From Phaeosaccion multiseriatum (lineage: Eukaryota > Ochrophyta, other classes), in assembly GCA_965112735.1 (NCBI GenBank), contig OZ218953.1, positions 3,286,001-3,350,000 of the forward strand: a DNA stretch of 64,000 nucleotides, given 5' to 3'. Made by a program: the position numbers and the translations under genes. Each line of letters begins with the position of its first letter. The stretch's first letter is position 1. The notes beneath the pieces are model-generated. The model did no database searches and was not told where the DNA came from. It worked only from the letters and a program-made list of their open reading frames with translations. Positions 42,870 through 53,599 of this stretch are shown here, piece by piece.

Positions 42870-43390
42870 CAAGAGAGGGCGACAGGAGTGAAAGTGAGCT
42901 GGAACTCGTATTCACAAACTCGAACCCTTTTTTTGCCTCAACCTCAATCCTTGGGAGGGGACGGCGACAGAGGGAGAAGAGGCGGAGAGAGCATGCCCAC
43001 CACCTTAGGTGCTGTGTTCGCCTTGTTTCTCGTGGGAACGTTATCTTTCGCTCTTGTCTACCGTGTTGTGGTGTGCCTGGTCGTAGGGCGTGGTTCTGTC
43101 TCTCCTCTTCCGCTTTATTGGAGGTCTGAAGTCATCCCAGCGCTGACAGCACCACCCTCTTTGGCTTCGCCGCCCGGATCTACACTCACACCTGTAAGCT
43201 GAAGGAAGAGCCGAGCGGCGGAGAGCGAAGGGAAGACGAGTGAGAGAGAAAACCAGTAGATAACTTCAACATCGTGATTGGGGCGGAGAAAGCGTGAAGC
43301 GACTCCAATTGGAACGGCGCATCTCTTCTCGCCCCCTCTGATCAAGGGTTTACCGACGAGGAGAGCGAGAGCGTGTCTCTCGCTGCTGGC
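42138..43390. promoter_or_regulatory. 1.25-kb divergent region, SUMO / EsV-1-7 gene
   Basis: It contains GA microsatellites at about 42380-42560 and 42825-42866. The open frames across them are repeat translations. A possible small membrane ORF at 42993-43202 is listed separately. Confidence 0.5.
42993..43202 (+). CDS. Hypothetical small membrane protein (weak candidate)
   Basis: A 69-residue ORF inside the SUMO/EsV-1-7 divergent region. Residues 4-34 form one hydrophobic segment (TLGAVFALFLVGTLSFALVY) followed by a polar tail. I do not recognise it. Chance hydrophobic ORFs are common in this DNA, and there is no homology or splice support, so this is a low-confidence call. Confidence 0.22.
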   Translation: MPTTLGAVFALFLVGTLSFALVYRVVVCLVVGRGSVSPLPLYWRSEVIPALTAPPSLASPPGSTLTPVS

Positions 43391-45876
43391 ATGGACAAGG
43401 CGGCGAAGGCGGGCCGGGCTCCGCCTGCCTCTCACCAGCCCCAAGTCGCCGCCGAGAAACAGCCCTCGTAAGTAACTGACTCTCGTGTTGCCGCTTCGGC
43501 CGCCGCGCCAGCCCAAAGCAGCGCCTCGACTTGTCGGCGTGTCTCCTTATTCGCTGCGTCTTCTTTCTCTCTCTCTCTCTCTTCCTGGCCTGACTACAGA
43601 GCATCGTCACCGTCAAAATCAGTGATGTGCGGGGGTCGGGGCTGCACCAAACACGCCGTGTACGGATACCCGGGGAGCAAGCCCGGCTTCTGCAAGACTC
43701 ACAAGGCGGAGGGCATGGAGGTGCGTAGGGCGTGACCGTGGCAACGAAGGGGGCGCGCGGGGAGGCGCGTGAGCAGGCGAAGAGTCCCCCTCCTCTCTGC
43801 CCGGTCACCGCCACTTGCCACCCCCCCCCCTCCCCCCTTACGTATACCATGCAGGATGTGAAGAAGCGCAGACGCTGCCAGCACGAGGGCTGCGACAAGA
43901 GGGCCTACTACAACTTGCCTGAGGAGCGCCGCCCCGAGTTCTGCCGCGAGCACAGGACAGCCGAGCACGTTAATGTGAATCACGGTACGCGCGTGTGCGG
44001 AACGGTGTGTCTGTCTCTGGTCGGCAGTGTGTGTGGTAGAGCTTGGCCACTTTCTCGGCACAGCTTGACTGACTGCTAACCTACCGTGGTGGAATGGCCG
44101 CTCGCTCGCTCATTGTCTCTCTGCAAACGGGCGAAGCCAGGCATAGCTGATCTAATTGACGACAGCGCACTCCCGATGTGATGCCTTTCCGTCTTGCCTT
44201 CTGTCCGTCCGACTCCTCGCGGCTCGACTGACTGTGGCTGGCCTGTGGCTTGACTGACTACAGCTAGCTGCGCATCGGAGGGGTGCCTCAAGAGGCCCCG
44301 CCCGAAGGGCTTGTACTGTGCCGGACACCGCGACGAAGCAAACCACCCAAAGCACGGCGGCACCAGCACCAGCACCAGCACCAGCAGGAGCTGCGTGACC
44401 ACCACCAGCCGCCACGACCACCGCCACCTCGCCCCCTCCCCCACCTTCGCCCCGCCCGTCGAGGCTGGACCCGCGCCTCAGGGCACGGACAAATCGACGG
44501 GGGAGGTTGGTGGTGTGGGTCGTGGGGGTGGTAGTGGTATTGGCTCTCTGAGTGGTCGCCAGCTGCTCCTATCGAGCTCCAGCCGCGGTAGAAGCTCTCT
44601 GCGCGGATGGCCTGGAGGAGCGGACCAGGGAATGCCCGAATCCAAACGGCAGAGGCTGAGCCCATTCGTCAGTACCGCCAGAAAGTGTGCCGCTGACGGT
44701 GCCGCAGCAGCCACGTCGGCCCAACAGCGATGGTCGGTAGAAGGAAAAGGAGGAAACAAGGGAAACGAGAGAGAAGTGGAAGATAAAGGCCACCAAGGAC
44801 AGCAGGATCAAGATGCGGGTGCCTCTGGTGTCGTCAGCAGCTTGTCGTGGAAAGGCGCCGCGGCAGAGAAGGAGGGGCCGAGGAGGCAATGGTGCGACGA
44901 CTTGCTGATGGAGTTTGAGAACGCAGTCAATATAGAGCACAAGCTCCTTAATGCTACCACGGGGCAAGGAGCAGGAGCAGCAGCAGGAGCAGCAGCAAGA
45001 GCAGTGGCAGGAGGGGGGAGGGAGGGCGGAGGGGGAGGGGGGAGGGAGAGGGGGGTGGGAGGAGGGGCTGCATCCGAGGGACACTCTGCGCTACTGACGA
45101 CGGCGGGGGACTCGAGCGAGAACGATAAGCACAAAAACGACGACGACGACGTTCGACGTCTGTTGGAAGAGTTGGGAGAGCCGCCCAGTCAGGACGGTCT
45201 TGCTCTGCGACCGAAGCGTACTCCGGCTGGTCAGGACAGTCCACTGGCGCTGCTTCGACGAAAGAATGCAGGCCGTCATTCATCGTTGGAAAGGGTGAGA
45301 GAGCGAGGGAGAAAGAGGGGGGGCGAGATGTGTTGGTATGTTCAGGGCCAGCAGCTTCATTCCAGAGAGAGAGAGAGAGCCGGCCGCGCTTGTGTTGTGC
45401 CTTTTCTTTCCCTTAACCCCCCCACCACCCTTCCCTCCGCCGCCGCTTCTGCGCCCTCCTCACCCTCGCCATCCATACCTCTCTCGTCGCGTGATATCTT
45501 CCGCTGTTTCTTGATGACCGACTGACCCATCGCCGACTGACCGACTGACCGACTGACCGACTGACCGACTGACCGACTGACCTTGTACTCGCGGTGGGTG
45601 CGACTCTCGCAGGAGAGACAGCTAGGGTCATCGTCAACGTCATCAAGACTCTCGTCCCCAGAAGTGTCCCTTCTTATGGGCTTACTCGCCGCGGCCGACG
45701 GTACCCTCGGTGCTGGTGGGGGGGGGGGGGGAGGGGGAGGGAGAGGGGCTGCTCGCTCGCCGGGCGGTGGTGTATATGGGGACGGTGATGATGATAATGA
45801 TGCTAGCATCTTCCCTCAAGACGCCAGCCTCTTCTCTCTGGCGGAACATAGGGAGGAGGACTGGGCGTGCTCATGA
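43391..45876 (+). CDS. EsV-1-7 domain (cysteine-repeat) protein
   Basis: Five exons in frame: 43391-43467, 43600-43720, 43855-43984, 44264-45294, 45613-45876; 540 residues. Three cysteine/histidine repeats occupy residues 36-131: C36-x4-C41-x15-C57-x2-H60, C74-x4-C79-x16-C96-x2-H99 and a shorter C112-x4-C117-x10-C128-x2-H131. This matches the EsV-1-7 repeat known from brown algae (the IMMEDIATE UPRIGHT regulator family) and the Ectocarpus virus protein it is named after. Each repeat sits on its own exon. The remaining 400 residues are low-complexity Ser/Gly/Thr/acidic sequence. The repeats look zinc-binding; function in this organism is unknown. A regulatory or DNA/RNA-binding role is only inference. 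Confidence 0.85.
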
Positions 45877-46558
45877 GCCAGTCAGACGCACCGTAAATTA
45901 ATTTAAGAGCAAAAAATGGCGATGGGTAGTAAGGATTTCCACCGCAGTTGGATTTAAAGGCAATGGATAAGGATTTCCACCGCACTCTGCTCTGCGCTGG
46001 CTGCCCTCTGGGACTGAGCGGCGTGCTCTCCCTTCGATTCGAGCACTCAGCCTGATTGACTCGCTCTCGCGTATTGCTCGCTGCCATATGTCGCATGATG
46101 GGAGATCGATCCATATGTACATCCCTCTCAGGGCCCACTCAGTCATCGGGTCAGTCCTCCAGAGCACCGCTACGGATGTGTAGACTGCAACCCACAGTAT
46201 AGTAAGAGCCCTTCGTGCAGGCCACACGCCCTAACGAGCGAAACTGTCTCCAACCCCATCCCAACCCAGACAATGAACACACACGCTGCCCTCTCTCTCT
46301 CTCTCGCTCTCTCCATAACGGTCGATTCACGCGCACACACACGTGTTCCGGCAGGTCCAAGTCGCAAAGGTATAGGACAGGCGAGAGCGAGTGGAGCACT
46401 CTCGTCCCTCCCCTCCCTTCGTGCGAAGAGGTGAATCGAGAGCACTCTACCTCCCTTCCCTGCCTTTCCCTCTCCTCTCCTGCCTGCCACGCCCCCACAG
46501 CCTCTCTCCACACATACACCACTCCCACCCTCCGAGCTGCCCCCTCGCCTCCTCAGTC
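45877..46558. other. 0.68-kb convergent region
   Basis: Between the EsV-1-7 and IWS1 3' ends. A 16-base direct repeat (AAGGATTTCCACCGCA) occurs at 45931-45946 and 45969-45984. No gene recognised. Confidence 0.5.
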
Positions 46559-48535
46559 TCAGTTGTTCATGTTCCTGCCCTCGACGTTAACATTGGCTGC
46601 ACGTCCAATCTTCTTCTTGCCTCTCCCCACGTCCTGCATTCGCTTGGACAGCTGAGCCCGAGCGCCTCCATCGTCCTTGGGCTGTGGACCACGCACGCAG
46701 GAGAGACAGAGATATAGACAGACAAGACACGTAGAAAATATGCAGCGGAGCGCAGGAGGAGAAGGCGGGGCAGGAGGGCAGGTAAGTACATACACGTAAA
46801 TCAATCAACCAGCCATACCACAAACCAACAAGCCAACCAACCCACCCACCCCCGCCAACCAGCCAATCACCCAACCAACCAAACAACCAACCCAAGCTTT
46901 ATTCCTCCTTGAAAGCACACTTGAAACAAATCCCCAACTCCATCAACTCCATCACCCCTCACTCACCGTTCGTCGGACCGACTCTGCGCTGACCTTACTC
47001 TGCGGGCGGTACTTGAAGCTGAAGCCCGACGAGTAAGGGATGCGCACCCTCGCCCCTCCATCGTCCTTCTTCTTGTCGGATTGGAGCATGGCCCCGAGGT
47101 TCTGAGCACCCCCTCCAGCACTGCTACCACTGCCTCTGCGACTCTTCTATTGAGGGTTTTGGGTGTTTGTATGTTTCGTTTGTTGTGTTGTTGTAGGGGG
47201 GGGGGGGGGGGCAGAGAGGGGAGAGAGGTAGGGCAGGGCAGGGGAGGGGATGTCAGCTCAGCACTCTCCACTCTTCAACATCCACACACAGCGCACTACG
47301 CATAGAGAGAGGGAGGCATGATGCTCACATAGCCCTCCTTGCCCCTTGTGCGCGTGAGAGTACTCAGCAGACACCCACCCACGCACCTCCTTCGGGGTCC
47401 TCTGGCGATCCCTGTCCATTTCGCGTTCATCCAGCACCTGTGAAAAAGCGCGCATATTCGTGTCCTTCTGAAAGATCGGTCTGCAGATAGACAAGGCCAG
47501 GGAGCAGGGAGGAAGGGAGGGACGGAGGGAGGGGATAAAGTTAGAGCGAGGTACGTCAGATGATGGCCGTGGATGAGGAGGAGGAGAAGGGAGAAGGAAG
47601 ATGGAGGGAGGGGGGGGGAACGAGCGCGGGTAGACAAGAGGGTGAAAAATGCACAGAGAAGAAACAAGATTTTTATTTCTTTTCTTCTTTTCTCTTCTTC
47701 CTCGTACCTATTCCACTTTTCGATGATGCTCCGCAGCTTGGCCTTGTTCTCGGCCGTCTCCTGCGAGGTGAAACGAATGCGGACAAGACAACGCAATCAA
47801 CTGACCATCCCCATGTACTACACATACAGTTGTAGAACAGTTGGAAAGGCGGCGAACAAACCAACCCCTGTTACAGGCCGTAGAGGATGGAACTTCAAAT
47901 CCATCCCTCACTTGGCCCTCATCTTGTGATGCGTCAGTCTCTCTACCATTCAAGTAGGCATGCGTAAGGATCACTTAACCTACCTCCGGGTGCTTCCACA
48001 GCGTAAGCACCACCTTCCCTACTCCGCTGCGCTTGAGATGATCGATCTGGCATGGAAGGGCGAAGAGCAACGCGAAGATGCCTGGAAAGGAGAGGGGCGG
48101 GGGAGGAGGGGCGGAGAATGGGCAAGAGAGAGGAGTGGTGATTACTGCAGCACAGACTGAAAAGGCAGCACAAACCCAGAACATAGGTAGGTAGGTAGGT
48201 AGGGAGGGAGGGAGGGAGGGAGGGAGGGAGGGAGGGAGGGAGGCAGGGAGGGAGGCAGGCTGGTAGGTACACCAGAGGGGCATCCGAATCAATCGCCAGG
48301 GTGGAAATTGCACCAGCCAGAGAGTCTCAGAGACACAAGCGAGAGAGAGAGAGAGAGTGTGTCAAGAGGAAGAGGGAGTGGCCTCCTACCTTTCCGGACG
48401 GAGAGGTTGGGCAGTGTGTTGTTGGAGTAGGGCTGTATCCAGCGAGCCATCACGCCCAACAAGTCATAGTCCAGGAGAGTGTCCTGTGGTATGGGGCGTC
48501 CATTCCCCAGAGCATCGGGGGGCAGGCAGGCAGAG

Positions 48536-48574
<39 letters not shown>

Positions 48575-49982
48575 TGAAGAGAGAGAGAGAGAAAGTGGGG
48601 GGGGGGGGGTTGCCAAGGTTGTTGAGAATGGGAGATAGGAATGTGGGGCATGGGAGAGGTCGGGGAGAGGAGCGCACACGCCGTACATGCGTCCCGATGG
48701 GAGGGCGGAGTCATCACACACAATGTCCGCGAGAGAAGGAGGAGGAACGGCCCGCAGGTGGGAAAGAGGCAGCAGGCTAGCCGCTTGGAAGGCAGACAGG
48801 CAGGCATACGTATCCACCCACCCACCCATGACGTAACCGACCTGCAGCTCCTTCTTGTTGAGTGTCTTGGTTACGATTTTGAGCATCTTGAGCTTGGCCA
48901 TGGCGGGCACCCCCTCCGACACCGCGGCCTCGTCCTCCTCCGCCACGCTGTTCATGCGGTACAGGAAGTGCTGGGAAAAATCCTCTCGCTGGGGCGAAGG
49001 AGAGGAGAGCAAGCGAGGAGCGGAGGGGGGGTAGAGTGATGGGGAGGGAGTACAGGGAGAGGCGGGCATCAGCAGCAGCAGCAGGGAGGAGAAAGGGGGG
49101 GGGGGGGGGAGATGGAGCCTCTGTGCAAATTCCACAAATCCCATCCCTCCTCACTTGGTCGCTGTTGAGCTCCTGCCCCTTGACTCTCTTGTTGGCCTGC
49201 ATTGCCTGGTCCAGCCAGCTCTGCCCGTCCGGCGCCTCCTCCTTGCCATCCTCCTCCGCCTCCTCGGCCTCATCGAACTTGGCCTTTGTCCGTCCCAAAA
49301 GCTTGTCCTGCGCGTCGTAGTCGGCCACCAACTCATCATCATCCCCTTCGCGGTCGATAAAGTCGTCGTCCTCCGACTCCGCGGGAGGCAGATTGTCGCT
49401 ATCGTACTCCTCCGGTGCTGCGGTCGCACCTGCCCCCGGCCCTTCCTCTCTACTCCGCTTCTTCAGCCTACTGCTGCCGCCACTCGCACCTGCTCTTCCC
49501 TTCCCTGCGCTTTTACTATTATCCCTCGCTCGTTTCGCGCCCTTTCCCCCTCCCGCTGCCCCTGCTGATGACGCCCCCTTGGGCGCCTGCTTCTTCCCCT
49601 TGCTCAAGACCCGGCTCTTCTTCAGGGTCTTGCCCCCGCCTTTACCCGCCCCAGCCTCATCCCCGCTCGCGTCACTGTCCTGCAAGTCGTTGTCGTCATC
49701 GTCCGAGTCCGAGTCCAACCCTGCCAAGGTCTTCTTGCTGGGCTTGACCGCCTGCTCGTCCTCGCTACCCCCGTCACTGTCATCATCACTATCGCTGTCC
49801 AGGCCTACCGCCTTGGCAGCTGCAGAACTTGCGGAAGCCCCACCACCTCCCGCACCGGCCGCTGCTGCTTTGTCGCCTGCTGGCGGTGGGTTCACGACGG
49901 CCTCATCGTCGCTGCTGTCCGACTCATCGTCGCTCCCAAATATGTCCTTGCTTGCTCCCCCGCCCGACTTTCCTGCTGACAT
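46559..49982 (-). CDS. IWS1: Transcription elongation factor IWS1/Spn1
   Basis: Eight exons in frame: 49155-49982, 48842-48988, 48390-48483, 47984-48081, 47708-47760, 47387-47480, 46994-47146, 46559-46681; 529 residues. Residues 1-~230 are an acidic/basic disordered region rich in SDSDDD blocks, as in other IWS1 proteins. The conserved TFIIS-N-like domain follows: KMLKIVTKTLNKKELQ, LLDYDLLGVMARWI, LPNLSVRKG, HLKRSGVGKVVLTLWKHPE and SIIEKWNRPIF. The conserved C-terminal SKRMQDVGRGKKKIGR block completes it. IWS1/Spn1 binds Spt6 and elongating RNA polymerase II. The ATG at 49982 is preferred to one at 50027. It shares a 199-bp divergent promoter with PAN3. Confidence 0.95.
48189..48255 (+). repeat. 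GTAG and GGGA tetranucleotide arrays in an IWS1 intron
   Basis: Short GTAG units followed by about 50 bp of GGGA units in the intron between exons at 48390-48483 and 47984-48081. Confidence 0.9.
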
Positions 49983-50181
49983 GCTTAGGATCCTTCCTCT
50001 TCTCCTTCCTCTATCTCCTTCTGCCACTTTGCGTCCTTCTCTCTTTCTTTATCGATCATCTGCCCAAATCATCAATAATCCTATGGGCTGGATCCGTACA
50101 CTTTGCTTCTCGCTTTCTCGTGAGGGAAGATTTTTTTCCCTTCCTCGTCGAGGGCTTGAGGTGGAGAGTGAGGGAAGGGGG
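49983..50181. promoter_or_regulatory. Short divergent promoter, IWS1 / PAN3
   Basis: 199 bp between start codons. The sequence is pyrimidine-rich on the IWS1 side, and no certain TATA element is seen. Confidence 0.5.
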
Positions 50182-53100
50182 ATGAACGGGCAGGAAGGGT
50201 ATTCCAGGGAGTGGGGCCAGAGAAGCCAGCAGCCTTTTTATCCTCAGAACCAGCAGCAGCAGCAGCAGCACCAACTGCAGTTGCACCATCAGCAGCAGCA
50301 GCAGCACCTCCAGCAGCAACAACAACAACAGCAGCACCAGCAGCATGTACAGCATCCACCGCCACCTTTGCCTCCTGGGGGTGGAGGTTGGGAGGGCGAC
50401 GCGTTTCACTTTAGAGGCGCCCAATCTGGAGGAGCAAGAGCTTCAGAGCTTCACCATCAGATGCAGCAGCAGCAACAGCGGCAGCAGCAGAAGCATTGGG
50501 GCGGCGCGAAACACGCGGAGCTGCTTTCCGGGCAGAAGAAATCTTCAGGCCTAAAGGTAGCTGCCGGTGAGTTTATCCCCAAAAGCCTGGCAGGGGCCGG
50601 CGCAAGTGCAAGTGAAGCGGCAGTGGCAGGAGCAGAAGCCGAGAGCGACCTCAAAGCGACCGCTGGCGAGTTCGTGCCGGGGGGACCCGTGAATATCAGC
50701 ACTGAGGTACCAGTGGAGAACGAGAGCATAGCACAGGTGTTCCGAGAAGGGTACATGCTGCTGGTGAAGGAGAGCGATATCCAGGAGCACGACCAAGTAT
50801 TGGCCACAAACGTCATGGAGAGAGAAGAGGGCTTTGGCTGGGCGGGCGACTCATCGAGCATGCCCGTGCAGAAGAGGAGAACCCTGCATAGCTTAGCGGT
50901 CCCAGACGAGCTGTGGTGAGTCATGGGGCGAGCGAGGAAAGTCTCTCTGTCTCTCTCTCTTTCTCTTCCTTCTGCATGTCCTGTGTGGGCCTGGTCCTCA
51001 CAACACTTGCCTAACTGTGTGCATCTCGACCCCCCCCTCCCTCCCCCGTCCTTCCTCCGCGTGGAAAGGACCATCTTCCAGCAAGAAACCCTGGCCATGA
51101 TGAAGCAGCTCCCCCCTGACGACCCCAGGCTCAAGGAGGTCAGTTCAGTGTTGTGAGGGGCTTGCTTGCTTGCTTGCGCATGCTTGTTTAAACTCTTTCT
51201 TACGCTTCCCTGGTCTCTTCTATCCATGACCCCTCCCCCCTTCCCTACATCCAAAATTGCCACAGATCCCAAACAAGTTCTATGGAGTATTCCCGTTGGA
51301 CGACCCCCGAGTGGAGCGCGGCTCATCGGGGTCATTCGGCTACCCAAGCTGTACCTACAAGGCGGTTTCCGAGGAGGACGGGCACTGCTACGCCCTCCGC
51401 AGGTTTGACAATGTGCGTACCTCACCCAAGATCGTGGCCGCGGCAGTGGAGGCTTGGGTAATGCTGCCCGCGCACCCAGGCATCGTGCAAGTACGGGAGG
51501 CCTTCGCGAATAGAGGTCGGTCGGTCTGTCCGTCTGTCTGTTGGTCACGCTTGTGTTTGTCTATTTGTATGTCTCCAACACGACCCACCACCCACTACTC
51601 CTCCCCTCTCTGTTGTGGACACCTACTCGCACAAGAACGAAACCAACGCAACGCAAAAATCTTGCCCAACCAACCACCAAACCTACATATCCATCGCATA
51701 CATACACAACGAAATGGAACAAACCCACCACCCACACCCACACATCCTACCACAACCACAACCAAAACAACACCAAAACACCACCACAACCGCAGCGGCG
51801 CTGTTCTTCGCCTGTGACTACTACCCCGGCGCGCAAACCCTCAGAGAGCACTTCCTGGACAAACAAGGCGGGCTTTTGTCTGAGCCGCTGCTGTGGAACT
51901 TTGCTTGTCAGCTCGTGGCAGCCTTAAGGACCGTGCACTCAGCCGGCCTGGCCTGTCGCCAGATCAGCCCTTCCCATGTGCTTCACACGTCGGGGGGCAG
52001 GCTGCGTCTCAATTGGATGGGCTGTGTTGACGTGCTGGAGTTCGAGGCTCGGAAGCAGGTGGGTGGGTGTAGTATGCGAAAGGGTGGGTGGGTAAATGGG
52101 ACAAGGGACGGAGGGGGGGGCGGGGCCGGGGATTAAGTAGTTTGTAAACCCATGTTCACACTTTCCGCCCAAGAGTGGAGGAGGAGGAGGAGGAGGAGGA
52201 GGAGGAGGAAGAAGAGGAGGAAGAGGAGTGGGTGCAGGCGCAGAGAGCGGCTCGTCGCGTCGTCTTGACCTTGATGCCGCATGCTGCATGACCCGCTTCG
52301 TGCCGCCTCTCGGTTTGCTTTTGTATGCTCTGTCTACATGCCTCTATATTCCTTCCCTCTCTTTGCCACGTAACGCTCGCCCATCCATCCACCCCTCCAT
52401 CTCCACCCTGTGCATCCGTACGTGCGTGCGTGCAAGCAGTTGCCCGACATGCAAAAGGATGACCTCTTGGCGCTGGGCAAGCTCATGCTCTCGCTGGCCA
52501 CTCGGCTCATCAGCACGGCCCAGAACCAGCAGGAGGGCCTCGCCTTCGTGGCGCAGCAGTACTCCATGGATATGCACAACTTCATCGCCTCCCTCATCTC
52601 CAAGCCACAGACCGTGTTTGATGTGTGCAGAAACATTGCCCATCACCTCGTGGACAGCTTGGACGTTGCCCACAGGTAGGCAGGCAGGCAGGCAGGCAGG
52701 CAAGCAGGCGGGCATTTCTCTCTCTCTCTCTTCTTTCCCTCTCTCTTTTGTTCTCTCTCTCTCCCTATCTGTTGTGAGGAGTGAGTGAGTGAACGATTGA
52801 GCGACTGCGAGGAAGTTTCGTATGATCACATTTATCACCCGTCCTTTCCTCCCGTCTCCCTGTCACCTCTGCTCCTCCTCAGCGCCTGCGACAGTTTACA
52901 GGGGCACCTCGGCCACGAGTACGACAACGGCAGGCTGCTGCGTCTGCTGCTCAAGCTGGGCACCATCAACGAGAGGGCAGAGCACCAGAGGAACCCGCAG
53001 TGGGCGGAGACGGGTGACTGCTACATTCTCAAGCTCTTCCGAGACTTCCTCTTCCACCAGGTCAGTGAGTGAGTGAGTCGATCGGTTCTGGCTCGGGGCT

Positions 53101-53449
53101 GGCTTGCGGCTGCTGCCGCTGCTGCTCGTATTGCTGCTCTCACTGCAGCGTACGTAGCACACGTTGTGTCCCCGAACTGCCCCTGACCTTCCCTCCTTCT
53201 TGTTGTTGCTTGTTGCCTCAGGTGAACGAGGAGAACAAGCCGGTGATGGACTTTGGGCACATTCTGCAGTCCCTCAACAAGCTCGACGTGGGTGAGCCGG
53301 AGAAGATCCTGCTGACCTCGAGGGACGAGAAGAACATCCTCGTGGTGACGTTCGAAGACGTCAAGAGATGCCTTGACGCGGCCTTCCACGACCTCTTCGG
53401 CCCACCACCGGCAGCCCATCCGCAGCAGCAGCTTCAGCAGCAATACTAA
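50182..53449 (+). CDS. PAN3: PAN3, regulatory subunit of the PAN2-PAN3 poly(A) nuclease
   Basis: Seven exons in frame: 50182-50915, 51069-51138, 51266-51515, 51796-52058, 52440-52675, 52883-53060, 53222-53449; 652 residues, normal for PAN3. The N-terminus is Gln-rich and carries two PAM2-like poly(A)-binding-protein motifs, SGLKVAAGEFIP (residues 122-133) and SDLKATAGEFVP (155-166). The pseudokinase region includes NKFYGVFPLDDPR, SFGYPSCTYKAVS and YALRRFDNV; the C-terminal knob includes GHEYDNGRLLRLLLKLG, RDFLFHQV and FGHILQSLNKLDVG. PAN3 dimers recruit PAN2 to trim mRNA poly(A) tails. No N-terminal CCCH zinc finger is seen. Upstream in-frame ATGs exist, so the N-terminus could be longer. Confidence 0.95.
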
Positions 53450-53459
53450 AGCACAGACT

Positions 53460-53465
53460 AATAAA
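53460..53465 (+). terminator. AATAAA near the PAN3 stop
   Basis: The hexamer lies 11 bases after the stop codon, unusually close. PAN3 and DGAT2 converge with only 150 bp between stop codons. Confidence 0.4.
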
Positions 53466-53599
53466 ACAGTCTCATATTCAGTCGAGAAGTCACAGCTGCT
53501 GCCACGCCAGGCCAAACCCTCAAAGCCCGACCTGTCTCTCTCCCTCTCTCTCACTCGCACCCTTACGCCCTTTGCCTCTTGTGCGGCGGTCGGTCCTCC

